Below, piece by piece: positions 1 through 11,682 of a stretch of 64,000 nucleotides of DNA. The stretch is from Sacculina carcini. Lineage: Eukaryota > Arthropoda > Thecostraca > Sacculinidae. The position numbers were made by a program, and so were the translations under genes. The stretch spans positions 6,074,501 to 6,138,500 of the forward strand of contig OU696588.1 of assembly GCA_916048095.2 (NCBI GenBank). The letters run 5' to 3'. The notes beneath the pieces were generated by a model. It searched no databases. It saw nothing but the letters and a program-made list of their open reading frames with translations, and had not been told where the DNA came from. Position 1 is the first letter of the stretch. Each line of letters begins with the position of its first letter.

Positions 1-51
1 GTCCTGGGTGTCATGATGAGTCTAATCTCACCGTCCTGGGTGTCATGATGA
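1..51. repeat. 32-bp minisatellite, end of array
   Basis: About 1.6 copies of a 32-bp unit beginning GTCCTGGGTGTCATGATGA. The same unit forms a longer array at 48671-48908, so the window starts inside an array of this repeat. Confidence 0.9.
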
Positions 52-270
52 ACGATAAACTCGCCTTCGACCCACATGCTGAAACCATTACCCAGGTAAT
101 TGTGCGAGTAATTGGTTAGGTAATTGTGTGAGTGGTTGGTTAGGTAATTTTGCAGGTAATTGTTACCTAAAAATACCCCCTTACACAAAAATACCCAATT
201 ACCCCAAAAATACCCACCCAACCCAACGTTGAAGACCTCATTCAGCACAGTTTATTTCGACCTCTCTAGA
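52..270. repeat. Duplicated block, copy 1
   Basis: This AT-rich stretch with TAATTGTGTGAG-type subrepeats and CCCAA/TACCC runs matches 48909-49127 almost base for base and in the same orientation. No gene is seen. The junction at 259-270 (GACCTCTCTAGA) is the unoccupied form of the site that carries a solo LTR in copy 2. Confidence 0.85.
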
Positions 271-1052
271 TAAGCCATGAACAAATCAACTGCGCTAATC
301 ACAATGTTTTCGCTCAATTATTTACAGCAGCCATTTGGCGATGCAATTGTTACTGAAACTCTTTGCCGATGAAAACTTGTGTTTGGGCAAAAACATTTTC
401 GAGCACGACCTTGGTTGTTTTTTATATTTATTTTTATATTAATTATCGTGTGTATATACCTTTTGAGCACCAGAAACGAAACCGATTTGAAACCTCATTA
501 TTCCATGTGTGCCCTAAAGTGACTACAACAAAAAACAGCTGACATATAAAATATTCATGTAAAATAGGTGTTTTCTGTATGTATAAATGTGCTGTGTTTT
601 TACACTACGCCACAAAAGGTTCTATTTTTAGACTCGGTGGATTGGAAATACCTGGAAAAAACATCAAAACAACTGTGTGTAGAAGTCATGTGCTTGGCAC
701 ATGTGTGCAGCTGCAGTTTGCAAAATTCACGTGCCAAGCACATGACTTCCACACACAGTTGTTTTGATGTTTTTTCCAGGTATTTCTAAGCCACCGCGTC
801 TAAAGATAGAACCTTTTGTGGCGTAGTGTAAAAACACAGCACATTTATATATACAGAAAACACCTATTTTACATGAATATATTATATGTCAGCTGTTTTT
901 TGTTGTAGTCACTTTAGGGCACACATGGAATAATGAGGTTTCAAATTGGTTTCGTTTCTGGTGCTCAAAAAGGTATATACACACGTTAATTAATATAAAA
1001 ATAAATATAAAAAACAACCAAGGTCGTGCTCGAAAATGTTTCTGCCCAAACA
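271..1052. mobile_element. Foldback (long inverted repeat) MITE, copy 1
   Basis: The element begins TA|AGCCATGAACAAATC. A left arm running to about 706 is matched by its reverse complement from about 730 to 1052, giving arms over 300 bp around a short spacer. The right arm stops at about 1052 and abuts a LINE fragment, so the outer right end is missing. Copy 2 (49934-50536) retains both ends, which suggests a TA target duplication. There is no coding capacity, and short open frames in the arms are mirror images of each other. The superfamily is uncertain; TA duplication suggests a Tc1/mariner-like or PIF-like origin. Confidence 0.8.
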
Positions 1053-1411
1053 CCTATATACAAACAATACATCAGACCGCGACCACCTCCATCACGAAAC
1101 TAAAATCCACAAACTGACACACCACCTAGACATGAGAGGCACACAAACACTCGCAGCAGCAGTCACCAACACAGCACATTCACTACATCACCTCACAACA
1201 CAAGACAACACAGACAGAAACATAAAAACAACACCAAGCACCCTTTACCACAGACAAATTTTCACATCACTTCCACCAGCTTCCCCACGCACATCAATCA
1301 AGAAACACATACACACAGAGATCGCACTGAAAGCCATACACTCACTACAACACAATACACTCCTACAAATACTCCCACCGGACACACACAAATCAGAAAA
1401 CACACCTACCC
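1053..1411 (+). pseudogene. LINE ORF2 C-terminal fragment
   Basis: The frame encodes HSLHHLTTQDN and TSIKKHIHTEIA, and closely matches the LINE C-terminus at 30345-30860, where a Cys/His motif follows. Here the similarity ends at about 1411, before that motif, and joins a TG-rich segment. It is a truncated piece of a Jockey-superfamily-like LINE. It butts directly against the foldback element. Confidence 0.7.
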
Positions 1412-1424
1412 GTCGTGCGGTCGT

Positions 1425-1925
1425 CATTGTATGCTGTATGTGTGTTGTTGTGTTGAGCTCTGTTATCTGTGTTTGGGTGTCTGTTGTGTTGTGTTCTCTG
1501 TCTATTTGTTTGAGTGTATGTCTTTGTGTGTCTGATATGTTGTGTTTTCTGGTTTGTATTTGTGTGTGTATTGTGTTGTGATATGTCAATCTGAGAGTAT
1601 GTCGTTTTATGCCTGCTGTGTTGTCTTAATGTGTTGTATGTTGTGTTGTATTCTGTGCTGTATGTCGGCTGTGCTATCTTATTCAATATGTATGCGTGTG
1701 TGCGTGCGTATTTTTGTGTTTTTGAGTATGTAAACGTGAGTGTATGTTTGTGGTTGTGCGTATATGCACTTGTCTGTTTTGTGCTCTTGTGTGTGTGCTC
1801 TTGTGCTTGTGTGTGTGTTGTGTGTGCAAGTGTGTGTGTGTGTGTGAGTGTAGGTGTGTGTGTGTGTGAGCGCTTTTGAGACCCTCGGGTAAAAAGCGCG
1901 ATATAAATGTCTTAATGTAATGTGT
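1425..1925 (+). repeat. TG-rich LINE 3' region with hairpin tail (type A)
   Basis: A degenerate TG-rich segment (TGTGTTGTGTTCTCTGTCTA and relatives) also occurs at 10725-11065 and 35110-35450. It ends in the tail at 1868-1922, where GCGCTTTT pairs with AAAAGCGC and is followed by GATATAAATGTCTTAATG. At 10341-11205 the same segment follows LINE RT C-terminal sequence, so it is read as LINE 3' UTR. The THTHTH-like and CVCV-like frames here are low complexity. Confidence 0.75.
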
Positions 1926-1977
1926 GTGTATGACTGTGTGTGTGTATGTGTCTGTGGGTGTGTGTGTATGTGTATGT

Positions 1978-2009
<32 letters not shown>

Positions 2010-2156
2010 TTCTATGTGTGCATTATGTGTTCTTACTGTTGTCACATGTTTATCTCCATCGTTGTGCTTGCCTTTTTCATTTTGTAGCGCTTTATTGCAT
2101 ATTAGCGCTATATAAAATACATTGATTGATAGATTGATTGCTACGAATTGCGAAAT
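1926..2156 (+). repeat. TG microsatellite and a second LINE/SINE-type tail
   Basis: (TG)n occupies about 1926-2010. At 2085-2140 lies TAGCGCTTTATTGCAT, a GCGCTATATAAAATAC motif and TTGATTGAT repeats, a typical retroposon 3' end with short terminal repeats. No gene is seen. Confidence 0.6.
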
Positions 2157-5100
2157 ACACACACCAGTGTATAAGACTATGTGCGTGTTGCATTGTGGTG
2201 ACCTTGTGGTTCGTAAATAATGAGGTCGTGCACAACTTGAAACTGCAGAATCAAATAGGCGGCGCTAGTTGGCACTATATAAGCACACTGTTTTCACCAT
2301 TCGAGGAATGTAGGAATAGAAGAGCAGCGGCAGTAGGAAAATATAGGAATAGAAGAGCAGCGGCAGTAAGGATATGGAATAGATAGATAGAAGCGGCAGC
2401 GGGAGGAGATAGATTGAGGGGCAGTAGCAGTAGATGAGTGGAGTAGAGAAGTGGAGAGGTTCAGAGGGAGAATGGAACGGAACAGAGTATAGTAACACCA
2501 GAGGACAGACAGGAGAGACGGACAGACAGGAGAGACAGACTAGCAGAGATACAGGCAGAACGGGAGAACAGATAGGGTAGAACACTGAACGTAACGTTAG
2601 GACCGATAGAGTTAGGAACTGCAACCTTCAGCGTAATATCACGACGAAATACATTGTTTCTTCAACAACTGTGTTTGGAATCGGACATCAAGCGTTATCG
2701 CGGCGCACAACGTTAAGAGGCCTGGTCCACATTATAATATCATCACTGAAGACAAAACTGTTACATTTGGTGCAACGTGACTCGCATCCAAGGAGGTAGA
2801 TAATTTTGAGAAGAAAACAGACATCTTCAACAGCGCGCGAAATGTGTTACATCTGCTTCTGTGACATATGGACCTGTTACATCTGGTGCTCAAGAAAGAC
2901 ATCAGCAACGCATTCATCATCATTGTTTTTTCAATATTATTTGTAAGGTACGTGGTTAATCACTGCTTTCCTATTAAGTTTTGCATTTCTTTTTCCTTAA
3001 ATCAGAAATCAGACCAATATTTAGAGTAAACTAAATGTCTACGATTAAAATGAACGATACAGTAATGTCAGACGATCTGCACGTCTACGCCATGAATATA
3101 AACAGTATAATGGTCGTATATAGCAACAAGCAGTCGATCATTAGACAAAATGTACCCCAATAAGACGACGATAATCAATAAGACAAGGAACATTTGGATA
3201 GTACGTCATTATCAGAACGACTAAAACGACCTCAAACATAACATGTAGGAGTAAATATAGTTGAAGTTAATAAGCAGCGAAATGCACGTCGAGTAAACGA
3301 ATCGAAGTTGAAAATAGCAGAAAAAAATGTTGAAATTGATTTGATGCAATTGCATTAATGCCGAGCCAATGCAAACAAAACAGAAAATTAAGTGAAATTT
3401 TGACCGCAAACGTAAAACAAGCCTTAGCGGGGAAGACTACCGGCATAACAAACCGACTGACTGATAGACTGACGAATTGACCGAAAAAGGAGGTGAAGGT
3501 ATATGCCGTAATTCTCATACACTGGTGAGAACAGAAATGAAGGCAGAACGAATTATATGGTTTTCGCATATGGCCGCGAAAATACCGAAGTTAAGTTGGG
3601 GCATTTGATATGCAACTTAACGGACAAGAGATATTGAATGATATATCTGGTAACAAGGACAGATATAACGGAGCATACAAGAAGAGTATGTATCGACATG
3701 CATATATTGATGCATTGGAACGTGAGGACATGATACGCCACTAGGTGACTGATGACTATATGACTAGATGACTGAAAGTATGAACCGCTACTATGAAGGC
3801 CTTGAAACGTCCGTGTATAAGACATTACTAAACTGTAGACAAGACACCACTAGATAATTGAATGACAATGATAGAACGGCGAGAGAATAAAATTACGGTA
3901 AAATACAGAAGAGGAAATAGAGAGAAGAATTACGAAACAAGATTTATGTGAAAAATAATACATAGCTCTGCGAATACTGTTCCTATTTCGAACTAATCTT
4001 ATTTATCCCACGGAATCCTATTCCTTTTCTTGATACCACGCTGATACACGATACTGAACAGCAAGCAAAAATCGACGGATTGTGCAGAACTATAAAGCAT
4101 CAACGATCGACGCAGTAAAGTTCCTCATTACCGTTGGAAGATGAACATGGTGCTCTACAATGTGAACAAAGAACTACCGTGAGCATTCAAGCGTGACACC
4201 GATCAAGCCAAACTCCGAAGTGACAAAAGCTGACAACAGTATCCTGATTACGTATATCTGCGCGATGACATCTGTGAACAACATCAGCCGAAATCATCCA
4301 CCATGTACGAGGTACCAAGAAGCCAAGTACTCATCGGAACGCGTGTACAAATAAACAACAATCGCGGGGCTCAATTGTACAAATACTCGTCAGTTGAAGA
4401 TCATCACACGTCTTCAATGAAACCCCACTTCTGACCACACAATAGCATGGCCGTGTATAAGCTCTAGTAGCTCGCATTCGCTCGATTGACCTCGCAGTTG
4501 TGGTGTAACAATGTTTATATTTTGCGGTGTTATATATAAGTTATATTCTTATTTTTAGTAATCGTCTGTTTTGAACATTGTATATTGCATGTTGTGTATT
4601 AGATATGGCATAGGATAGAAGTTAGGATAGAAAGTGGAGCATAAACACATACATCACTGTCAAGACAGAAGGTTAGGCAACGAGAAGCATAGCAGTGGTC
4701 GCACGCTCACACACACATAAACATATATATCACTGTCAACACAATAGGTTAGAATACAGAACACAGCATTGGTTGCACACACGTAGACACACACACATAC
4801 ACTGCAAGACATTAAGAGACAGCAGGGCAGCACGTGCACACGCATATATTACACATACCAGTGTGTAAGACTATGGGCGTGCTGCATTGTGGTGACCTTG
4901 TGGTTCGTAACTAATGAGGTCGTGCACAACTTGGAACTGCAGAATGAAGTAGGCGGCGCTAGCTAGCACTATATAAGCACACTGTTTTCACCATTCGAGG
5001 AATATAGGAATAGAAGAGCAGCGGCAGTAGGGATATAGAGATAGAAGAGCAGCGACAGTAGGAAAATATAGGAATAGAAGAGCAGCGGCAGTAAGGATAT

Positions 5101-7034
5101 GGAATAGATAGATAGAAGCGGCAGCGGGAGGAGATAGATTGAGGGGCAGCAGCAGTAGAGGAGTGGAGTAGAGAAGTGGAGAGGTTCAGAGGGAGAATGG
5201 AACGGAACAGAGTATAGTAACACCAGAGGACAGACAGGAGACATGCATATATTGATGCATTGGAACGTGAGGACATGATACGCCACTAGGTGACTGATGA
5301 CTATATGACTAGATGACTGAAAGTATGAACCGCTACTATGAAGGCCTTGAAACGTCCGTGTATAAGACATTACTAAACTGTAGACAAGACACCACTAGAT
5401 AATTGAATGACAATGATAGAACGGCGAGAGAATAAAATTACGGTAAAATACAGAAGAGGAAATAGAGAGAAGAATTACGAAACAAGATTTATGTGAAAAA
5501 TAATACATAGCTCTGCGAATACTGTTCCTATTTCGAACTAATCTTATTTATCCCACGGAATCCTATTCCTTTTCTTGATACCACGCTGATACACGATACT
5601 GAACAGCAAGCAAAAATCGACGGATTGTGCAGAACTATAAAGCATCAACGATCGACGCAGTAAAGTTCCTCATTACCGTTGGAAGATGAACATGGTGCTC
5701 TACAATGTGAACAAAGAACTACCGTGAGCATTCAAGCGTGACACCGATCAAGCCAAACTCCGAAGTGACAAAAGCTGACAACAGTATCCTGATTACGTAT
5801 ATCTGCGCGATGACATCTGTGAACAACATCAGCCGAAATCATCCACCATGTACGAGGTACCAAGAAGCCAAGTACTCATCGGAACGCGTGCAAATAAACA
5901 ACAATCGCGGGGCTCAATTGTACAAATACTCGTCAGTTGAAGATCATCACACGTCTTCAATGAAACCCCACTTCTGACCACACAATAGCATGGCCGTGTA
6001 TAAGCTCTAGTAGCTCGCATTCGCTCGATTGACCTCGCAGTTGTGGTGTAACAATGTTTATATTTTGCGGTGTTATATATAAGTTATATTCTTATTTTTA
6101 GTAATCGTCTGTTTTGAACATTGTATATTGCATGTTGTGTATTAGATATGGCATAGGATAGAAGTTAGGATAGAAAGTGGAGCATAAACACATACATCAC
6201 TGTCAAGACAGAAGGTTAGGCAACGAGAAGCATAGCAGTGGTCGCACGCTCACACACACATAAACATATATATCACTGTCAACACAATAGGTTAGAATAC
6301 AGAACACAGCATTGGTTGCACACACGTAGACACACACACATACACTGCAAGACATTAAGAGACAGCAGGGCAGCACGTGCACACGCATATATTACACATA
6401 CCAGTGTGTAAGACTATGGGCGTGCTGCATTGTGGTGACCTTGTGGTTCGTAACTAATGAGGTCGTGCACAACTTGGAACTGCAGAATGAAGTAGGCGGC
6501 GCTAGCTAGCACTATATAAGCACACTGTTTTCACCATTCGAGGAATATAGGAATAGAAGAGCAGCGGCAGTAGGGATATAGAGATAGAAGAGCAGCGACA
6601 GTAGGAAAATATAGGAATAGAAGAGCAGCGGCAGTAAGGATATGGAATAGATAGATAGAAGCGGCAGCGGGAGGAGATAGATTGAGGGGCAGCAGCAGTA
6701 GAGGAGTGGAGTAGAGAAGTGGAGAGGTTCAGAGGGAGAATGGAACGGAACAGAGTATAGTAACACCAGAGGACAGACAGGAGAGACGGACAGACAGGAG
6801 AGACAGACTAGCAGAGATTCAGGCAGAACGGGAGAACAGATAGGATAGAACACTGAACATAACGTTAGGACCGATAGAGTTAGGAACTGCAACCTTCATC
6901 GTAATACCACGACGAAATACATTGTTTCTTCAATAACTGTGTTTGGAATCGGACATCAAGCGTTATCGCGGCGCACAACGATAAGAGGCCTGCTCCACTA
7001 GAACTACTATCGACTGAAAATCAACACTTTTACA
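2157..7034 (+). mobile_element. Non-coding LTR retroelement (LARD-like) with three LTR copies
   Basis: LTR sequence occurs at 2157-2765 (start missing), 4504-5240 and 6047-7034 (about 988 bp, the longest). It starts TGTAACAATG and ends in TTACA, with a promoter-like CACTATATAAGCAC box. Internal sequence lies at 2766-4503 and again at 5241-6046. The first internal base follows the LTR with TTTGGTGCAACGTGACTCGC, a possible primer binding site. No retroviral genes are visible, so it is a non-autonomous, broken family member that depended on another element. A solo LTR (49128-49923) and an LTR fragment (46138-46385) of the same family are on the opposite strand. The family could be BEL or Gypsy; this cannot be decided here. 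Confidence 0.75.
3696..6783 (+). repeat. 1.54-kb near-identical tandem duplication
   Basis: 3696-5240 is repeated immediately as 5241-6783. Each unit contains the end of the internal region plus most of an LTR. The two are almost identical over 1.54 kb, so the duplication is young. Unequal exchange, or collapse and re-expansion in the assembly, could create this arrangement. Confidence 0.9.
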
Positions 7035-7173
7035 GCTATGAGTGTGTTTCTGTGTGTGCGTTTGTGTGTGTGTGTGTGTGTGCGCGTGTGCAGCGCCCTA
7101 GAGACCCTCTAGGTGTAGGGCGCTATATAAATATCAACCTAATGTAATGTAATGTAATGTGTGTGTGTGTGTG

Positions 7174-7218
<45 letters not shown>

Positions 7219-7246
7219 GTTTGTGTGTGTGTGTGTTTTTTTTTAG
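7035..7246 (+). repeat. LINE hairpin tail (type B) and TG microsatellite
   Basis: 7087-7160 carries GCGCCCTA...TAGGGCGC, then TATATAAATATC and TAATG repeats. TG tracts flank it on both sides. It is the same 3' tail that ends the LINE at 34896. Confidence 0.85.
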
Positions 7247-7921
7247 ACACAAACAAATATATTTACAAACGCGTACACATGTTCACAATACTACTATAAA
7301 ACAATGGAGGCGGCGTTGCCACGAATGACGGCCAGGCTTATTCGCTGCCGAAGCCAGGCCGTCTCTCGCGGCTTCCCTGAACGCTCGCTGATTCTGCCGC
7401 CCAGGAGCTTCACGAAGTCGTCCAGGGATGCCCCCATCACGCCGGTAGTCTCGATGGCCAGCGGCACGAAATCGTACCGCTGGCACAGCTCTGAGTAGCG
7501 CCGCCGCTTTCGGACTTCCGCCGCCTGCGCTGCTGCCCCGGGAGTGACCGCGCCGTCCAGCAGATGTGTGTCACAGAACGTGTTGACGCATGTCACATCC
7601 CAGAGCAGCGACTTTCCGTGCCGCACCGGGAACACGGTGATTCCGTCCGGTCGGCGGCCGTCGCCGCGGTCCAGGCCTCGTGGCTCCAGCACCGCGGCGA
7701 TTCCCGCCGACGCCAAACTGCGGCGAATGATGTTGTTCAGCGCCGTGTGGCGTGGCAGGCGGCCGGCATTGCGACTGCAGGAGAGGCTATGGTGCCCCCA
7801 CCTGTCAGTTGTGGCACCGCAGCCACACCTGTGCGGCTCTTGCACTGCGGCACCAAGTCGCAACGCCACGCCGACTCGGACGGCTTCGTCTGGCAGCAGC
7901 AAGCCGAGGCTGGCGACAGTG
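7247..7921 (-). pseudogene. RT/endonuclease retroelement, 5'-truncated copy
   Basis: This is almost identical to 8059-8733 and encodes only the C-terminal 200 or so residues of the larger copy: the Cys/His motif, RPDG and WDVT. It diverges abruptly at 7921. On the minus strand the 3' end is an AT-rich ACAAATATATTTACAAACG sequence running into an A-run and CA repeats, like a LINE 3' end. It is probably a 5'-truncated retrotransposed copy sitting beside the longer one, or a tandem duplication. Confidence 0.85.
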
Positions 7922-8058
7922 TGGTTGGGTTACCGGTGCTGTGGTGTAGGTAGATTATTCTGTATTCATCACTGGTGTATGTATGTGTCTTTGTATCTGT
8001 GCATGTGTATGTTTGTGTGTGTGTGTGTGTGTGCGTGTGTGTGTGTGTGTTTTTTGAG
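7922..8058. repeat. Spacer with TG microsatellite
   Basis: A short unique stretch is followed by TG-rich sequence. A 20-bp piece (GTATGTGTCTTTGTATCTGT) recurs at about 35848. No gene is seen. Confidence 0.6.
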
Positions 8059-8105
8059 ACACAAACAAATATATTTACAAACGCGTACACATATTCACAA
8101 TACTA

Positions 8106-10273
8106 CTATAAAACAATGGAGGCGGCGTTGCCACGAATGACGGCCAGGCTTATTCGCTGCCGAAGCCAGGCCGCCTCTCGCGGCTTCCCTGAACGCTCGC
8201 TGATTCTGCCGCCCAGGAGCTTCACGAAGTCGTCCAGGGATGCCCCCATCACGCCGGTAGTCTCGATGGCCAGCGGCACGAAATCGTACCGCTGGCACAG
8301 CTCTGAGTAGCGCCGCCGCTTTCGGACTTCCGCCGCCTGCGCTGCTGCCCCGGGAGTGACCGCGCCGTCCAGCAGATGTGTGTCACAGAACGTGTTGACG
8401 CATGTCACATCCCAGAGCAGCGACTTTCCGTGCCGCACCGGGAACACGGTGATTCCGTCCGGTCGGCGGCCGTCGCCGCGGTCCAGGCCTCGTGGCTCCA
8501 GCACCGCGGCGATTCCCGCCGACGCCAAACTGCGGCGAATGATGTTGTTCAGCGCCGTGTGGCGTGGCAGGCGGCCGGCATTGCGACTGCAGGAGAGGCT
8601 ATGGTGCCCCCACCTGTCAGTTGTGGCACCGCAGCCACACCTGTGCGGCTCTTGCACTGCGGCACCAAGTCGCAACGCCACGCCGACTCGGACGGCTTCG
8701 TCTGGCAGCAGCAAGCCGAGGCTGGCGACAGGCAGCGCTGACAGCCAAGCGCCACTGTGAGGAGCGGCCGCGGCCAGGAGACGGGCTCGACACAGCTGGT
8801 TCGCGCTTCCGAGGAGATGTTGTTGGCGGACGGAGGAAGATCGGTCTAGGTGGCGCTGGTGCAGTGGCTCGCTCGTGCTGAAGTCCGGGCACATGGTGTC
8901 CACGAACTCCTCGATGGCTGCCACCAGAGAGCAGGGTCTGTCACCGCTTGTGCGGTGGTTAATGAGACAGACCAAGTCTCTGGTGGCTTCCAGCGAGGCG
9001 ATGTGGGCAATTAGTGCCACGTCGCTCAGCCGTCTGGCTCCGATACCTCCGTGGCGGACCGGAAGAGAAGCCTGCAGCCACTGTGCGTCTGACATGGCGA
9101 CATTGCAGCAATCGCTGATGGCCGATCTCAGCTGCTCGTCGATGTCACCCATTTGTTCGCGGGCCTGGTACACCGGCGCTGCTCTCAGTAGATATATTGC
9201 CCGCGGAACCGATGCGTACCTGCTGAGAAAAAACAGCGCCGGGTGCGAGCCGATGTTGACTGAGCGCTGAATCAGCAGGGACGTCTTGGCCTTGATTTCA
9301 TTCAGTGCCTCTGCAATGCCACCAGTCTGCACTGGTGCGCCGAGCAGATGCAGGTCGGAGAGCTGCGTGACTGTGGCCGAGGCAAGCAGTGATGTGGCGG
9401 CCGCGTTCGAGTCTTCGGTCTCTGCTGGTCGTGTGTCAGTGGCTGGACCCAGACTGACAACCTCGCATTTGCCGGCGTTTAGCTCGAGGCCGATGCTGCC
9501 GAGGGCCGGGATCAGGCGGCTGACGTCTGCAAGCACCACTTCCCTGGGGCCTGCCAGTGTGGCGTCGTCCAGGTACCACAGGTTCAATGGCGACTGGAGA
9601 GATTGGGCCACTGGGTCGACGGCGAGGGCGAACAAAATGGGCCCGAGCGGGTCTCCCTGCTGTACACCGCGACAGGACCAGATTCGCGTGGTGCCGTGGT
9701 ACAGTGGGGTTGGCTGGCCGTACGCCTGCTGGACGAGCGGCAATGCTGCGGGGAAACGACGGGCGACTTCAACGAGCAGCGCGCGCCGACTGATGGTGTT
9801 GAAGGCGTTGATCACATCCAGCTTCAGCAGAATGTGACCATGCCGACCGTTAGCCTCATTGACGAAAGCGCGCGTGGCGTGCACGGCCGCTTCGCAGCCC
9901 AGCTTGCACCCCACTCCGAGCTGAACGGGGCGCAACTGCTGTGCGACTGCGCTCGTCATTTTACCAGCGATCAGTTTGCTGGCGAGGCGCAGCAAAACAC
10001 TGCCGACGGCTACTTGGCGCAGCCCGCCGGACTTCTTGCGCAATGCGATTAGTCGCGCGCTGTAGAATGCGCCGAGCACGAAGTCCGGGATGCGACCCTG
10101 TACACAACAGTTGCACAGCTGCGTCAGTGCCTTCAGCAGCTGGGCACCCGCTTCAGCCGTCTGTGGCGCGATGAGCTGGCAGAGATGTAGCGGCCGTATT
10201 CCGTCCAGTCCTCCCGATGAGCCTTTGGGCATCGGGTGCACGACGGAGCGGATCTCGTGATCCTCAAAAATCG

Positions 10274-10275
<2 letters not shown>
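8106..10275 (-). CDS. Reverse transcriptase with C-terminal endonuclease-like domain (LINE ORF, 5'-truncated)
   Basis: The frame is open for about 723 codons. It is cut at its N-terminus by a (GT)n tract, so the first ATG (10241) is not the real start. Reading N to C it shows SSGGLDGIRPLHL, LKLDVINAFN (about residue 153, RT motif A), GVQQGDPLGP (about 208), WYLDD (about 233, RT catalytic motif C), then a Cys/His cluster CGCGATTDRWGHHSLSC (about 545) and RPDG...WDVT (about 605-620). The last part resembles a PD-(D/E)XK restriction-like endonuclease. This order is typical of early-branching LINEs of the R2/NeSL type; similar proteins recur in many invertebrate genomes. It would copy RNA into DNA at a nicked target. 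It is strikingly GC-rich against AT-rich surroundings. It has no internal stop over the visible length. The exact clade is not certain. Confidence 0.8.

Positions 10276-10340
<65 letters not shown>
10276..10340. repeat. (GT)n microsatellite
   Basis: About 32 GT repeats cut the upstream end of the RT frame on the minus strand. Confidence 0.95.
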
Positions 10341-11078
10341 TCTTCATCTCTTCATCTTCGTAAGCCTGCGTATCTGTTTGACCTCCTCTCTTATAAAAAC
10401 TCATCTTTTTCTCTTAGGTATACTAACGATCCTTTTCTACTAGTTGAACCTTCCTTTCCTTCTAGGCACTCTCACTACCATCGTTGTTTCTCTTTTTCTT
10501 AGGACCTCGTATCTACAATAGGCTTTCTCCCTCAATACGCTCAATCAAATCTCTATCTCTTTTCGAAAAACATAGTAAAAATTTCTTTCTCATTAAGTCT
10601 CTTTACTGTCTTAATAATATTGTATATATTAATACTGAATATAAGGTCTGATTGTTTCCTAATTCTGTCTTCTATGTGTATGTGTTTCATGTGTGTGTTT
10701 TCCGCTCTTGTGTATGTATGTTTCTCCATTGTATGCTGTCTGTGTGTTGTTGTGTTGAGCTCTGTTAGCTGTGTTTGTGTGTCTGTTGTGTTGTGTTCTC
10801 TGTCTATTTGTTTGAGTGTATGTCTTTGTGTGTCTGTTATGTTGTGTTTTCTGGTTTGTATTTGAGTGTCCATTGTGTTGTGATTTGTCAATCTGAGTGT
10901 ATGTCGTTGTATGCCTGCTGTGTTGTCTTAATGTGTTGTATGTTGTGTTGTCTTCCGTGCTGTATGTCTGCTGTGCTATCTTATTCAATATGTATGTGTG
11001 TGTGCGTGTGTATTTTTGTGTTTTTGAGTATGTAAACGTGAGTGTATGTTTGTGTTTGTGCGTATATGTAATAGTCTG

Positions 11079-11123
<45 letters not shown>

Positions 11124-11205
11124 TATGTGTGTTTGCAGCGCCCTAGAGAGAGCTCTAGGTGTAGGGCGCTAAATTAATATCTACCTAATGTAATGTAGTG
11201 TAATG
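10341..11205 (+). mobile_element. LINE (family X) C-terminus, TG-rich 3' UTR and tail
   Basis: 10380-10670 resembles the RT C-terminal coding and stop region seen at 62940-63200 (peptide fragments FPSRHSHY and SPSIRSI are recognisable across frames). The TG-rich segment at 10725-11065 and a type B hairpin tail at 11137-11205 follow. It is frameshifted and not functional. It shows that the TG-rich repeat is LINE 3' UTR. Confidence 0.7.
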
Positions 11206-11390
11206 TGTGAGCGCTTTTGAGACCCTCGGGTGAAAAGCGCGATATAAATGTCTTAATGTAATGTATTGTAATGTGTGTGTGTGTGTGTGTACTGTGTGTG
11301 TGTGTGTGTGTAGGTCCAGCGCCCTAGAGACCCTCTAGGTGTAGGGCGCTATATAAATATCTATCTAATGTAATGTAATGTAATGTGTGT
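11206..11390 (+). repeat. Two further LINE tails (types A and B) with TG repeats
   Basis: A type A tail lies at 11208-11272 and a type B tail at 11315-11387, each ending in AATG repeats. With 11137-11205, three tails stand in a row. The last ends about 10 bp before the acceptor of the ATG4 terminal exon. Confidence 0.85.
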
Positions 11391-11396
11391 GTGCAG

Positions 11397-11573
11397 TTAT
11401 GCGAGCACGTGCCCAACTGGCAGTGTACACCAGATCACCCTCAGCGGCGGCAGCAGGAGGCTTGTGGTGGTAGTGATGCCAGTGTGGGGGCGTCACGTGA
11501 CACAGACCTGGCATCACTGCATGATATGGTCGTGATCGGCACTTGTGATGATGACGATTTTGAGATCCTCTAG
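11397..11573 (+). CDS. atg4: Cysteine protease ATG4, terminal coding exon (C-terminal LIR)
   Basis: A phase-0 exon of 58 codons plus TAG follows a TGTGTGTGCAG acceptor. It begins LCEHVPNW, which fits directly after the YPMFE end of the exon at 57774-57974; vertebrate ATG4B has PMFELVEQQPSH at this point. It ends VVIGTCDDDDFEIL. ATG4A and ATG4B end with a near-identical acidic FEIL motif, the LC3-interacting region that docks Atg8-family proteins. ATG4 is a cytosolic cysteine protease that trims Atg8/LC3 and removes it from lipid. The middle of the exon is low in conservation, as in other ATG4s. The odd feature is location: this last exon lies upstream of the two preceding exons on the same strand. 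An unrelated protein with a C-terminal FEIL is less likely, given the phase and the LCEHVPNW match. Confidence 0.7.
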   Translation, partial: LCEHVPNWQCTPDHPQRRQQEACGGSDASVGASRDTDLASLHDMVVIGTCDDDDFEIL

Positions 11574-11599
11574 CTCCAGTCTCCAGTCTCTGATATCTG

Positions 11600-11679
<80 letters not shown>

Positions 11680-11682
11680 GTA
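11574..11682. repeat. Short 3' flank and (TG)n microsatellite
   Basis: After the TAG come about 28 bases with CTCCAGTCTCCAGTCTCTG, then (TG)38 at 11602-11678. No polyadenylation signal is seen before the TG tract; the AATAAA-type signal nearby belongs to the minus-strand LINE. Confidence 0.7.

Noticed and set aside
1424-2165. Long Cys/Val or Thr/His-rich open frames (also near 25.4, 29.4, 35.5 and 63.4 kb)
   Set aside because: They are translations of (TG)n/(CA)n microsatellites and carry no domain.
2265-2624. Serine/leucine/proline-rich minus frame, repeated near 5000 and 6550
   Set aside because: It lies in the purine-rich part of an LTR and is conserved only as LTR DNA.
7304-10174. Plus-strand frames opposite the RT at 7.3-10.2 kb
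   Set aside because: They are shadow frames of a GC-rich minus-strand coding sequence and lack any domain.
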